Below, one piece after another: positions 43,905 through 55,765 of a DNA stretch of 64,000 nucleotides. A model generated the notes under the pieces. The model saw only the letters and a list, made by a program, of their open reading frames with translations, did no database searches and was not told the DNA's origin. The stretch spans positions 5,265,501 to 5,329,500 of the forward strand of contig JAUIMM010000519.1 in NCBI GenBank assembly GCA_031769625.1. The letters are read 5' to 3'. Both the position numbers and the translations under genes were made by a program. Every line of letters begins with the position of its first letter. Position 1 is the first letter of the stretch. The stretch is from Taudactylus pleione. Taxonomy: Eukaryota > Chordata > Amphibia > Anura > Myobatrachidae.

Positions 43905-44920
43905 TGGGAGAAAGAGTGAAACTAAGAGAAACAGCTAATCGGGATTTACATTTATCTCACCATTTGCACACAAGTTGCAGACAGGTAAGGAGAGAAAGGC
44001 TCTGACTATGCTGATCATGTGACTGACTGACATCATAAGCAGCTTCTGTGACATCACTCAGCCTGGAGATGATAATTAGTGCTGGGCACAGACTAGTCAG
44101 TTATCAGCTGTCACTGAGCAAGTTTGGACTGTACTCATTTGGACAGTCTAAGGTAATCTTATTTTATATCCAAAACATATTTACAATCATACTGTATAAC
44201 TTATATATAGCAAAATACATAATATTGCTGAAAGTATACACTGTTCACACATTTGTGAAAAGAGGAAAAATGGAAAACTCCAAGACTCTCTTCTGAATAG
44301 GGTCACCTTTACCTTCTGTTTCATGTCATTGTAACATTACATAATCTATTCATGTACAACAATATCTAAATATGTTGCCACTTTATAAATGTAATGAAAT
44401 ATAACAACATAACTGTTATATCGTAATGGAAAAGCCAACCTTGGTATGCAATAAAATAATAACCAAAATATATAAACAGAGTATAACCGCAAATACACAA
44501 ACAGCTTATCTGTACAATTCCACTATGGGAACCGCAGGTGACACCAGTTAGGTGTATTGTATGAGTCTGTCAGAGATTATCATGAGGCCACAGCTACACA
44601 GACGTTTCCTTGAGTTATATTCTGTATGGAGCACAACTGGACAAATCCGCAGCAGAGATACCTCAGGGTAGGGAACCTTTCATCTCTATACAGTGGCCCC
44701 TACGCCGTTTTCATGGCCCCCAGCGATAGGTACGCCTTAAAGGCCGCAAGAAAATGATGCAGACATGATTTTGTTGCAGTATACCCAGACACGTAATTTC
44801 ATTGCTGTTAGCGTGGACATCATAAGCGTTACTTAATGTACAGTAGATCAATGTAAATGCTTATGTGGACGAGTCAGTCATAAAATTATATTTTTTGTTT
44901 TGTGCAGTTTTAATTGCTTA
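43905..44920 (+). repeat. Diverged tandem duplication, unit 2
   Basis: Partner of 41500-42830, offset about 2.4 kb. The block GTGACTGACTGACATCATAA and AGCTTCTGTGACATCACT is nearly unchanged and again ends in CTAAGGTAAT, keeping the donor. Surrounding sequence is clearly diverged, so the duplication is old. Confidence 0.65.
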
Positions 44921-44929
44921 GTATTTGCC

Positions 44930-45625
44930 TTATAATTAAATAAATGTTGTTTGTATCCTTTACTTATGTAGAGTCTACATATTCACTATAAGTGGGAAAA
45001 CAAACTGAACATAACAAGAACACTACAATGAGACAAAAAGGTGAGAGCGTCCTACTTTCTAGAGCTTACAATCTAAAATGTGATGAGGGAAATGGTCTCA
45101 CTGCTCGGCCCTGGTAATCATGCAGTAAAATTACTATTTATTAATCCTGTAATGCAGAGCATATTGCAGATATGCGTTAATGGCAAAATCAGAGTACACT
45201 ACCATCCCCATACAATGTATGGGAACATTTCTATTATGTTATTTATCAAGCTTCAATAGCTAATGTCATTTTTAGATGGCATTTACATCCTTCTTCCTAT
45301 TGAAAGGGGTTCCAGAAAGTTTTCTCAGAGTGCAAACATGACCTAAAGACGCTTAGTAACACTTACAAACATTCACTGTTGTTGTTAGCAATAGAGAGTC
45401 AAGCTTTTAGGATATGCTGGCATGGCAACTTCTCACGAGCGCCGTTCCCGCTGTGGAGCAATGGAACTTTTCTTTTTTACGATTCACAGTGAGAAAGAAT
45501 GTTAATTAACCATTGCAAATTGCAAGTATTGATAAATTGATCTCACAATACAAGAGTATTTAGGAGATTGTTTTCCAAAATTGTATGTGTGTAAGAGCAT
45601 GTTTAATACTTTAAAGGTTATAAGT
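44930..45625. other. No gene seen
   Basis: No exon, RNA gene or bounded element was recognised. Confidence 0.5.
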
Positions 45626-45629
45626 TAAG

Positions 45630-45981
45630 GTGCCTACACACATAGCGATGTGCTCACAATCCAACGATGTGTAAGATTTCCCCCTGAACTCTCCCCGGGA
45701 GCTCCCCCGGTAGTCGTGGGCATGATTTGGTCTGAAAAAGCTTCCAATTTGACACACGATCTATTGTGCCTCCTAAACTATCCAGTGCATCCTGACTTGA
45801 GATTGTCAGATATGCCCTACAGCACGGCAGATCTGAAGATGCAATGTGCAACCTGCGTGGACGCGCATCGTGATCGTGAGTGGGGACTCACGATTTGGGC
45901 ATATTTTACACGATCTGTCGTTCCAATGCGTCGGAATCGGCTAGATCTGGTAAAATATCGCCATGTGTATAGGCACCTTTA
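45630..45981. mobile_element. MITE with AAGGTGCCTACACACA ends
   Basis: AAGGTGCCTACACACATAGCG at the left (GCGAT follows) is mirrored by ATCGCCATGTGTATAGGCAC then CTTT at the right. Same group as 27822. The 110-residue open frame inside is not gene-like. Confidence 0.75.
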
Positions 45982-46075
45982 GTCTGATTGTCAGAGTTCT
46001 TTCATTCCAGAATAGAGGTACCTCATAGGAGCCATCTTGTGACTTTAGTGGAAGGGGAATAAGGGAATATGGAAT

Positions 46076-46535
46076 GGGTATATAATACCGGCAGTCAGGA
46101 TGCCTCCTGACAAAATACTGACAGCGGCATCCCGATGGTCGGTATTCTGACAGGGGTCAGGTAAGTATACTAACCCTCCCCCCTACTCCCCCTAACCATC
46201 CCTTCTAGTAACCTAACCCTAACCCTCCGCATTGCGCACCCTAACCCTCTGCGTTAGTGCCTAAACCTAAGTCTCCCCACTTCGTACCTAAACCTAACCA
46301 TCCCCTTAGTGCCTAACCCTAACCCCCCTCCAGTGGTGCCTAACCCTAACCTTCCCCCCAAACAAACTTAACCCTAACCCCCCTACGCTGCCTAAACCTA
46401 ACACTCCCCGCCCCCGCGTGGCTAACAGCTAAGACACACCGGACTCACCTCGTTCAGGAGAGCATCTTTCTGGATGCCGGCGTCAGGATTAAGATAGGTG
46501 TCAGTATTTCAACGCCTATTTTATGCCCCGTGTCG
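46076..46535 (-). mobile_element. Transposon-like unit with telomere-like CCTAAC array
   Basis: Starts GGGTATATAATACCGGCAG and carries GCATCCCGATGGTCGG, then a degenerate CCTAACCCTAACC array (46160-46420) and GATGCCGGCGTCAGGATT beyond it. Opposite orientation to 24255. Right end approximate. Confidence 0.6.
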
Positions 46536-46843
46536 GGCTTCCCCCGTTTACAATTCGCCCCCCTCCCTAGCATTTTAGAATACCATCTCTAAGTGGGATG
46601 TTGTTATAATCCCGACATAGGTATTTTAACAACAATTCCAGTGCACACTTTACTGCCAGTAAAAAATGACAAGGCATTACAGTGTGCACTGGAATTGGGA
46701 CTGTACAATTCCACCCTGTTGTGCGTTGAGCTGGGAAGTGTCCGGGGAGGCAGCTCTAATCCCCTCCTGCCTGATGTGCAGCAGTGCTGCTATAAAACAG
46801 ACAGTGGTAGTGGATAGGAGACAATTACCGTCCCTAATTTCCC

Positions 46844-46863
46844 CCACACACACACACACACAC
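46844..46863. repeat. CA dinucleotide repeat
   Basis: Uninterrupted CACACA run of about ten units. Confidence 0.9.
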
Positions 46864-47166
46864 CCTCCCCGGATATCTTATCTCATCATATCTTGCCCCT
46901 AGATATCTTATCTCAGCAATGACTGCCTTTCTCTAGTCATTAATAGAAGAACTGTCTAATAGATTTAACAACCAGATTCAATTCATAACCTTTTTTCTAG
47001 ACTTTTTCAGACTTTCCACATTCAGTAATTGTTATCAGGCTGTTTTCTATTTCCTTACTTATACAGTATATTCACATTTCAGGTCAGTTCAGTTCAGGTC
47101 AGTTCAGTTTATTTTTTATTTTTATAGAGCGGAAAATTTAAAATGTTAAATGTAATTATTATAAAG

Positions 47167-47349
47167 TAGGGGATAGATTTACCACAGTTTCTAAAATAGA
47201 CAAGTGGCGATGTTACACATACCAACCAATCAGATTCTAGCTATCATTTCTCTATTGCATTCTAGAAAATGATACACAGAATCTGATTGGTTGCTATGGG
47301 CAACTTCACATCTTGTCTGATGTAAAAGCTTTAGTAAATATACCCCTAG
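47167..47349. mobile_element. Palindromic MITE with CCAATCAGATT core
   Basis: AACCAATCAGATTCTAGC and AATCTGATTGGTTGC form the arms around TCATTTCTCTATTGCATTC. The ends GGGGATAGATTTACC and TAGTAAATATACCCC are inverted. Confidence 0.8.
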
Positions 47350-47611
47350 GTTTCTCTTCGTTATTGATTTCTTGGTACCCAATTGGCAGATTTTAGAACA
47401 ACATTTTTTTTCCACAAAATCTTTCTCCCCATGCCTCCATAGTATAATTGGGAGGTATATTGCCTTAGTTAGAGCTACAAACAGCACTGAATAGGGTAAC
47501 TTTAATTATGGTCGCATTGTTCACCATGCTTCAGATAACTCCCAACATTGGGAGCTTGAAATGGGCATAGGGACGGGGAGTGTGGCTGCAGCATACTGAG
47601 ACCCCCATCTA

Positions 47612-47914
47612 AAGCCTGGTACACACCATATGATATATCGTTCCACTGCGGATCGGAACAATATATTGTATACATCTTATAGTATGTATGCCTGTTCTGT
47701 CGTTCCTGGACATCGTTCATGCATCGCCCCATCTGCTGTGCTGCACATCAGATTCAATAAATGATACGGTGTAGCCACATGCAGCATGTAGCTATACATT
47801 GCACCATTGTACGGTACGGTGGATCCTGCATTGTGTATGGTGTGCACGATGTATTGTTAAATAGCTCATGGCATCACTGGGTCGCACTGTCGCAAGTTGT
47901 GTACCCATCTTAAG
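47612..47914. mobile_element. MITE with CTGGTACACACC type ends
   Basis: AAAGCCTGGTACACACCATA at the left and AGTTGTGTACCCATCTTAAG at the right, with GATATATCGTTCC and GAACAATATATTG inside. Related in style to 36916. Ends approximate. Confidence 0.5.
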
Positions 47915-47919
47915 TTGAC

Positions 47920-48770
47920 TGACCATGCCCCTGGTCCATGAAGAGAACCTATTTAGTTGTCATAGGCACTGGAGGCACCTAGAGTATACTTGGTAACCCC
48001 CACAAATCAGTATGAGCATCCCGATCAGGGGGTGGCAGAATAGTTCCCTCTAATCAAGACCATCCTGCTGAAATTGGGAAGTTGGAAGGTCAGTAGCGCA
48101 CGCAGAATTGGTTTCTGTGTACCCAAAAAACCCCCAATGGACATATTTTTTTATGAGATGGAGACACCTCTGTCTCTGTCTCTAAACAGCCGTGGCCTGT
48201 GATCAGAGACTCAGATGTATGGAGAGGGGTCGGAGCCAATACAGTATGACCAACTATTTTAATGATGTGAAGTATCCAGTAAAAAGTTTTGCTGCTGCAA
48301 GTAATTGTAATTATAGGTATAAGTTTGATCTGCCCCTCGCTCTATATATATGCCCCTGAGTGCATGATGCCCATGATGTTGTATAAAGGAGACAGGGCCG
48401 CAGCACCGGGAAGTGCAGCAGCTGCATAAACGGCATGGTCACTGTGCCTGGAATATCCAAAGGACACTGCAGGCAGCACTGTGCAGTTATAGTGGATGCA
48501 GGGTGCTGTTCTAGGCACCCTGCTAGCCAAAATCAAGTGCCGGGGGCAGTGACAGTGCCGCACACAGACCCCTGTGCAGCGGCACCGCTCGGGCACTCCT
48601 ACTTACGGCCATATAGGTATATATATCACATACACGGAAACCCTCTTGGCAATCTTGCCCTAGTGGTATTCTACAGAAAAATCATCATTTTACAATTCAT
48701 GCTCAAAAAGGTATCTGTACTTTCCTTTGTACAATACATCATTATTTTGTATACAACTACTGTACACATA
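47920..48770. other. No gene seen
   Basis: The CAGTAGCGCACGCAG word at 48092 and GC-rich GGGCCGCAGCACCGGG near 48395 hint at old hAT fragments. Nothing complete was recognised. Confidence 0.4.
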
Positions 48771-48780
48771 CATTTTAAAA

Positions 48781-49212
48781 GGGTTGGGTAAGGGATGTCG
48801 GCTCTCAGGATCCCGGCGGTCAGAATCCCGACGCTGGCATTCTGAGAGGGTTAGGATAAAGACACTTTTTGGTCAGTATCCTAATCCTACCCCTCTCCCT
48901 ACCCCTAATCCTCCCTCTCTGGTGCCTAAACTTGACCTCCACCCCCTAGTGCCTAAACCTAACCTCCCCCTCCCCGCACCCTAAACCTAACCCCCCCTCC
49001 CTGCACCCTAAACCTAACCCTCTCCCCTTAGTGCCTAACCCTAACCTTCCCTTAGTGCCTATCCCTAACCCTAATCCTCCCACTAACCCCAGTACTTACA
49101 GTTGGGATGCCGTTGGTCGGGATGCCGCGTGAGGATACTGACAGGTGTCGGGATTCTGTCGTTGGCATTCTAAGTGCCGTCATCCCGACTGTCGGGATTT
49201 TGACCAGATCCC
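48781..49212 (-). mobile_element. Telomere-like-array transposon, best-bounded copy
   Basis: Flanked by TTTTAAAA on both sides (48773-48780, 49213-49220). The left end GGGTTGGGTAAGGGATGTC and right end GGATTTTGACCAGATCCC match the two ends of the unit at 58251-58775. GATCCCGGCGGTCAGAATCC and CATCCCGACTGTCGGGAT lie in the arms, and a CCTAACC array fills 48885-49085. The 8-bp duplication would fit hAT, but TTTTAAAA is low in complexity. Confidence 0.7.
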
Positions 49213-49214
49213 TT

Positions 49215-51158
49215 TTAAAATTTATGCAGGCAATAGACTCACATGACAATCCATAGTCATGATAACTGAGTATTATAATAGTGTACTTTTTTGAACTTTA
49301 CGCTTTTTGCAAAAATATTAACTTCTAAAGCATACAGACTAAATAAAGTTATTAGGAATACATCTAACATGCCAAAAAATATTCGCCCACATTTCCTAGT
49401 ACACATACTGTATTTAAAAATTGATACCTGGAAATTAGAGATATATGGCAACTATGTATGGTATTATACAGTAATATTATAGTAAATGTGATATATATTA
49501 TTCCTTTGCTACTTAAACAATAGCCTGCTGGTCTGTTTTCCTGATACATTTAGAAACTGTTGAGTGGTACAGTATATTAATTTTCATTTTCAGCCAGCAG
49601 AGAGCAGCAGTGATATATTCACCTGCATTTAAATCTTGCACGTCTTACTGCAATCCTAATACTGTCATTGGTAATAATATATTAACTGTACTTATATTAC
49701 TAGATTTACTTATGTTCTATGATACTATATTGGGGAAACTGGTTATAGATTGTGATCATATGTATTTTAGAATGTCAGCAACCATACAGTGTATTTATTT
49801 ACCCATATTCTATACCAGTGCTTCTCTAATCCAGTCATCGGAACACACTAATGCTGGGCATACATTGTCAGATAAAATGTCTGTCAGAAGAGCAGACATT
49901 TTATCTGACAGACTGACACCGTGCAGACATTGTAGCCATACACTATGAATGTGTGTGCACAGGTAGTGGTGGTATGGCAGTGTGTATGTACACACCAACG
50001 GATGCCCTGAGAAAACAAGCAGCCCAGCACTTATCCAGTGGGGGGGGGGGGGGTTGATAGCAATGTGATAGTACAGCCGTACTCAGTCTAGTCATGGAGC
50101 AGAGCTTGAGTGTAGTGAAGGCATACAGATCACCAGTCAGTCACTGTATGTGGGTATTGGTGCTGCGCTGTAGCAGAACCGGGGTCTCTATTACGATAGT
50201 GGCATTTGTGGAATACAGTAATAGCGGGTCTCTCCAGAGCTAAGTGGAAGTTGTTCATCTTCCACTATGGTACTCTAACACAGTGACAAGATGGCGCCAC
50301 ACATGCTCAGAACATAGACAGTGGCCATCTCTGAAAGGGTTTGTAGCATCCCTGGAGGATCCTCTCCATCTCAACAGATTAATAGTTACTTACATGGTTA
50401 ACAATAGTTATTTTACATGGTTCTTCATATGTTAACTACGAGGTATAATATTTGCACCTCCACAAATCAGGTGCAAGTTTGGGTGTTGATGATGCCTCTC
50501 TCTATGGGATTTGAGGCTGCACATTATCTTAAGATGTGGAAATACAAGTATACAGAAACATGTTTGCCCATGCTCAGACTGGAGACTTTTATGTTCATGT
50601 CTAAATCAGACTCTATTAATATCTTAGCATAATTCCTGCGATGTGTAAAGATGTCTGATATTCATGTTATAAAGGTGACTTCCAGACTAAAGTCTTTCAA
50701 GGTGAGCAACACAGAAATGATATCAGTACATTAGTCATGTGCTGCTGTACATAAATCATCCACTTGCATCAATGATACAAATATTTCCCTTGGTCTACAC
50801 CTCATTAGCTATTGGGAGAGAAGAATGAACCTGGTTGATTTCATTGATTTTGTACTATATATATTTCATCCTCCCTGTTTCTAAATAACTGGACATACAT
50901 TAAATATAACACAGTATTATCAGGTAAATGAAACCAACATAAATTGAGTGATATAGATATTATTACAGATGGACAGATTGAATTATCCAATTGTAAAACT
51001 TATTCAATTTGTGATTCAGGACAGATTTACCAAAAATGTACCAAATAATTTGTATTACTCTTTTGCGCATCAGAAGCCAATCAGCAAAAACCAATGCCAC
51101 GTGTCATTAGTCTTATAAAAACAGCCCATCTGGCACTTATTAGCACTGGATTGTTCTA
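49215..51158. other. No gene; short hairpin and poly-G run
   Basis: Contains a hairpin GATAAAATGTCTG / CAGACATTTTATC (49871-49908) with repeated arms and a G14 run (50040-50053). CAGTGCTTCTCTAATCCAG at 49817 looks like a decayed hAT terminus. No gene was recognised. Confidence 0.45.
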
Positions 51159-51161
51159 GTT

Positions 51162-51362
51162 CAGTGGTTCTTAACTCCAGTCCTCAAGTATCCCCAACAG
51201 GTCATGTTTTCAGGATTTCAGCCAGTGGAAACAGGTACGATGATTACTGACCCAGCAAAATGGATAAAATCACCTGATTTGATGCATGAAATCGCATGAT
51301 TAAAGAAATCCAGAAAACATGAATTGTTGGGGCTACTTGAGGACTGGAGTTGAGAACCACTG
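51162..51362. mobile_element. hAT MITE, 201 bp
   Basis: CAGTGGTTCTTAACTCCAG and CTGGAGTTGAGAACCACTG are long inverted ends, with CCTCAAGTA/TACTTGAGG next. The flanking 8-mers TTCTAGTT and TTTTAGAG match only partly. Confidence 0.85.
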
Positions 51363-51946
51363 TTTTAGAGGAAAACCTCCATAAATAATACTATTTGTTA
51401 TTGTGACTTGTGACATAACGGGGCATATTTATTAAGCAGTGGCTTTTCAATGGCAACCATACTACGTGCAAAATACACCTTGTATTACCTTTAATATCAT
51501 TTTCGTTTACATTTTCAGAAACACTGACGGCTTTGAAAAGCCTTTAATAAATATATGCTAGGTGTGAGTGCTCAGTATCCTGGCCTCTTACTATTCCAAT
51601 GTTCAATTCCTTTTCTATGCAGTTGAGGCCTAATTCAACTGAGAATTCTAATGCAATTGCAGCTGCGATTTGGCATGGAACGCAGCTGCGAAAATATGCT
51701 AATGCTTCAGAAGCTTACACGAGTCTAAGGACGCCCACTGCTGCCTTCTCATATCCGTCCAATTTTGCTCTCCTGCGTAAACATCGGTACCATGGATGCA
51801 CATCGGCCGGTCATGCAGCATTTAAGGTAAGTCTGACCAGCCGCAAACACTGTAGCAGTGACGTGAGGTGAGGTAAATGACTGGGGAGGCACTGGCTAGT
51901 ATCAGAGCCGTATTACAGATACATATATGAACCTGAGGGTTCATGG

Positions 51947-53320
51947 CAGTGGCGGAACTCCCTGAGACAATGGAGTCATTTGCCGCCGGACGCCAGCCCT
52001 GAAGGGGGCACCTGGCTCCATTGTCTGCCGGCCGTTCCGGGCACTGCATGGAGAAGGGGCACCGCTGATCGACGCTCCACCTCCAGTTACGTAACTACGG
52101 AGGGTGCAGGGGGTGCGGTCTCACCCTCTGCACCCTCCATTTGCCGGGCGCCCGCTGTGTGTGTTGCCAGCGGGTGCCCGGCCGGAGGACGGAGGCGGAG
52201 CTTACTCCTGAGCTCTCTCCTGCTTCCGGGTCCCACAGTGCACTATGGGAGTGACGTCATGGCGTTACCCCCATAGTTCCGAGGAGCGGGCGCCAGGGAC
52301 GTATGGACGGCAGCAGCACTGGAGCAGGGTTTAAGGTAAGTATTGTTTTTTTTTTTTACTGGGGGCATTGCAGTGGGCACTACTGGGGGCTGACTACTGG
52401 GGGCATTACAGGGGGCTAACTACTGGGGCAGTACTGCGAGCTAACTACTGGGGCAGTACTGGGGGGATTACTGGGGGCATTGCAGGGGCACTACTGGGGC
52501 CTTACTACTGGGGGCATTGCAGGGGGCTAACTACTGGGGGCACTACTGGGGACTAACTAGTGGGGCATTACAGGGGTCTAACTACTGGGGGCATTACAGG
52601 GGGCACACTACTGGGGACATTACAGGGGGCACTACTGGGCCAGTACTGCAGGCACTACTGGGGGCATTGCAGCGGGCTAACTACTGGGGGCATTACTGGG
52701 GGCTTACTACTTGGGGCATTACAGGGGGCTTACTACTGGGGGCACTACAGGGGCCTTACTACTGGGGCTTCAAGTGAGGGCACTACAGGGGGCTTACTAC
52801 TGGGGACATTACTACTGGGGGCATCATATAGGGGCACTACAGTGGCATTACTACTGGGGGCATCATATGGAGGCAGTACAGGGGCCCTTACTACTGGGGG
52901 CATTACAGGGGCCTTACTATTGGGGGCACTATTGGGAGCACTACAACTGGGAGCATTGCAGGGAGCATTACTACTGGGGGCACTACAAGGGCATTACAAC
53001 TGGGGGCACTGCATAGGGGGACCACAACTGGAGGTACTGCATAGTGGGACCACAACTGGAGGTACTGCATAGTGGGACCACTACTGGAGTCACTGCATTA
53101 CTGGGGGCACTACATAGGCGGGCACTACCTAGGGGGACCTCTACTGAGGGCACTGCATAGGGGGACCACTACCGTGAGCACTGTATAAAATGAACCTCAC
53201 AGGGGGGCGGCGGCAGCTGGGGCATTGGATAGGTGCTAGGGGGGTGGTAAATTTTTATTTGGGGGGTGGGCACCAACATTTATCTTGCCTCCGGGCATCT
53301 GGGATGAAGTTACGCCACTG
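51947..53320. mobile_element. Non-autonomous hAT with VNTR (innermost), TSD GTTCATGG
   Basis: The ends CAGTGGCGGAACTCC and GAAGTTACGCCACTG are flanked by perfect GTTCATGG (51939-51946, 53321-53328). Inside: GC-rich lead-in, TGACGTCATGG (52251-52261), AAGGTAAGTATTG (52333-52345), T-run and a G-rich VNTR. The order matches the hAT at 28678 although the termini differ. No transposase. Confidence 0.88.
52357..53190 (+). repeat. G-rich VNTR in the innermost hAT
   Basis: Irregular units such as GGGGGCATTACAGGGGGC, TTACTACT and GGGGGCTAACTACT; period varies from 18 to 36 bases. Long open frames here are artefacts. Confidence 0.85.
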
Positions 53321-53889
53321 GTTCATGGTGGCATTATTCAAAGGGGCAGCAGTATATAGTGCAGGAAATTTGGTGTGTTTTGAATTGATCAGGGATGTGC
53401 GGAAAAGGTAGACAGGGGAGGCATTGCCTCACCTGCCATATACTTTTTACTCCAGAGTTTTGACTATAAAAATTATTAGAATAATACAAAGAAGATATTT
53501 ATAATATACATTTTTCTTATATTATTTATAGTCAAAACTCTATTTAACTAAGACAGGAAAGGCTCTGCTAACCTGCCTCACCTCACTGCACTGCAGCTCT
53601 CCTGGCACGCAGACAGCTCTCATACTGCGAATGCAATTGCAATGGCTAATTTATGCACGCCCATGAAAGGACGTTCGAACAGCCAGACACACCTGCGTTT
53701 ATCTGACCCCCCCTCCCGTTACCACCCCCAAACGCTGACTACCCGTCACTCTGTGCATACGTAATGGCATTGCAATCGCTGCATGTGTGCAGTGCGGCGT
53801 ATACACATGCACGCTGGCAAAGAATCGCTCGTTCTACCGTACATACTGTAGATATCGGCATTGCGCCTGCTGCTGAATCAGACCCTTGG

Positions 53890-54535
53890 TACTGTGCATA
53901 GCATCACTATCTTGGGTAGTTTTTTTTTTTTTTTTAAATCCTATTTAGTCATGTAATAACTCCCAATCGATTGTTGTATGCTAGATTTGTGTAGGTTTTC
54001 TTTAACATTATACAAGATTTTCATATATTAACCCCCTGTCATATTTCATCAGTGCTGTAATATATCCAAAATCCGTTGATTCTGTCCTTGATATGACCTA
54101 TAAAGGGTATAAATACACAGGCAATGCATTGCTTTCTGTATCAGCATAGTAATACCTCAGTAACTCGCTGGCTGGTACATTTATCTTTAGGACCATTTGC
54201 TATTTAAGTGTACTCAGAAATATTTAAGGTAAAGGAAACAAATATTAATATTACTTATCTACCATATCAATGTTTTATTACAGTGCTGCCCAGCTCTCGG
54301 GTTATGGTGATGCCACAATTTCCTGTATTTATTTCAGTGTCTCTTACTGCTGGTCCTCAAGCTCCCCATAGCCAGGTTTTAAGGATATCTGTGTTTTAGT
54401 ACAGATGACTTAAACAATCTCTGTAGTATTGATGCAACCACATGTGCTCCGGTATGAATTGCTTTAAAGCCAACTTATTCTAGGACAAACTGGAAACCTA
54501 TTGCATTTGGCAATGGGAGTTAGAGGAAGGTGATA
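53890..54535. other. No gene; possible decayed hAT MITE
   Basis: CAGTGTCTCTTACTGCTGG with TCCTCAAGCTCCCCATAG (54336-54372) resembles the 51162 hAT end, but no right end was found. Confidence 0.4.
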
Positions 54536-54539
54536 TGAT

Positions 54540-55430
54540 ATGAGAATGTCGGCATGGTCATAATGTTGATGGTGACCATATCGACATTCATCATGCAGAC
54601 AGTGATGAAACATCAACATGTTAGAATGTTGACATATCGACCCAGTTGGCCCAGCAGTGACTGCAGCCAGTCCAGCGCGGCAGTGTGGTCATGCGAATGT
54701 GACTTCCGGGTCAGAGCTGTGATCCTCCGTCGTTCCGGTGAGAATTTCTCCCCTAGCCCTAATCTAGTACCTGACCCTAACCTCCTGGTTAGGGTCAGCT
54801 ACTACCCTAACATTCGACATTCTGACAAAGGGCCTGTACGCTAATGCAATCACAGCTGCGATCTCGTACACAGCGGATGTGCAACAATATGCAAAAGTTG
54901 CAGATGCCAGGATATGTATTGAGATGCCAACTGGAGCCATCGCAGATCCAGGCAACTGCGTACACATTCGCAGCCTCCATTGCAGAACAATCAATAATTA
55001 GCCATCTGTATAGGCCTATGGTTGCGCAGATTGGCCGCCTGAACCGAGACGTCAGAAACTACTATATCTGGGTACGGTATCGCAGACGCAGGCTACGAAA
55101 CGCCCTGAAAATGGTCAGGACAAGCCTGCGTATTTTGCTGCCACTCTGTTACCTCCCCCAAACCGCCCCTAACTGTCAATCACTTTGCAAATGAAAAGTC
55201 CATGCGAGTGACTACGGTAATGTACCTTGAGGCATTTACAGCGTGACTCAGACAGCCGATAATCGCTCAACTGCATGAACATGGGAATAGCGTACATCTT
55301 TTAAACAAGCCCAATGTCGACATTTCACCTGAGAATGTCAACATGTTGTCTGTCGACATTTTAACAATTTTACATTTCGTGGACATTATGACTGTCAAAA
55401 TTGTCATTGTCGACCTTTGACTACATCTCA
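54540..55430. repeat. GTCGACATT-type repeat split by a Harbinger-like MITE
   Basis: Words AATGTCGGCATGG, CATATCGACATTC and ATGTTGACATATCG (54545-54645) resume after the insertion as AATGTCGACATTTC, AATGTCAACATG and GTCGACATTTTAAC (55313-55365). A short CCCTAACCTCC run (54773-54785) relates it to 6500-6755. Confidence 0.55.
54830..55312 (+). mobile_element. Harbinger-like MITE, edges degenerate
   Basis: Begins GGGCCTGTACGCTAATGC and ends in AACAAGCCC, with interior words CAGCTGCGATC, CCTGTATTTT-like and ACTGTCAATCAC typical of the Harbinger MITEs. Flanks AAA and AAT do not agree. Confidence 0.5.
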
Positions 55431-55479
55431 GAGGAAGATTTCTGAAACTTTCTAAAAAAGTCAAGGGGAGGTGTTGTCC

Positions 55480-55612
55480 ATAAAAACCGAGCAGATTATA
55501 GCTATCATTTTATAGACTCTACTAAATAAATGATAACTACAATCTGATTGGTTGCTATGGGCAACAGCTCCACCTATCCTCTTTAGAATGTTTGATAAAT
55601 GTTCCCCTTTAG
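55480..55612. mobile_element. Palindromic MITE with CCAATCAGATT core, shortened
   Basis: GAGCAGATTATAGCTATCATT pairs with AATGATAACTACAATCTG, followed by GATTGGTTGCTATGGGCAAC. The left end is truncated. Confidence 0.7.
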
Positions 55613-55765
55613 ACAGTAAAAGAAGCAGGATCCCCAACAGCACAGAAACTCCAATCACACTGATGCAGGAAAATTGGGGTGTACATTGCATCTCTATACA
55701 AAAGTTAATACTTTTAGAAGTCTTACTAAGTTTGTGAGTTTTTGGCCAGACGTTGGACAGTGCTA

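Larger units (their letters stand above)
51856..53588. mobile_element. Non-autonomous hAT (middle of the nest)
   Basis: Ends CAGTGACGTGAGGTGAGG and CCTGCCTCACCTCACTG. The 8-mers CACTGTAG (51848-51855) and CACTGCAG (53589-53596) differ at one base. GACTATAAA/TTTATAGTC inverted words (about 53460-53535) lie in its right part. Confidence 0.8.
51626..53885 (+). mobile_element. Harbinger MITE (outermost of a three-level nest), TSD TTG
   Basis: Left AGGCCTAATTCAACTGAG and right CTGCTGAATCAGACCC, flanked by TTG (51623-51625, 53886-53888). The body is split into 51626-51847 and about 53597-53885; the right part carries TTATGCACGCCCATGAAAGG and other family words. Confidence 0.75.

Noticed and set aside
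45650..45982. 110-residue plus frame
   Set aside because: Lies within a MITE with AAGGTGCCTACACACA ends and has no recognisable domain.
52368..53072. Glycine/tyrosine-rich frames in the VNTR at 52.4-53.1 kb
   Set aside because: Same artefact of a G-rich repeat; irregular units and no unique protein sequence.
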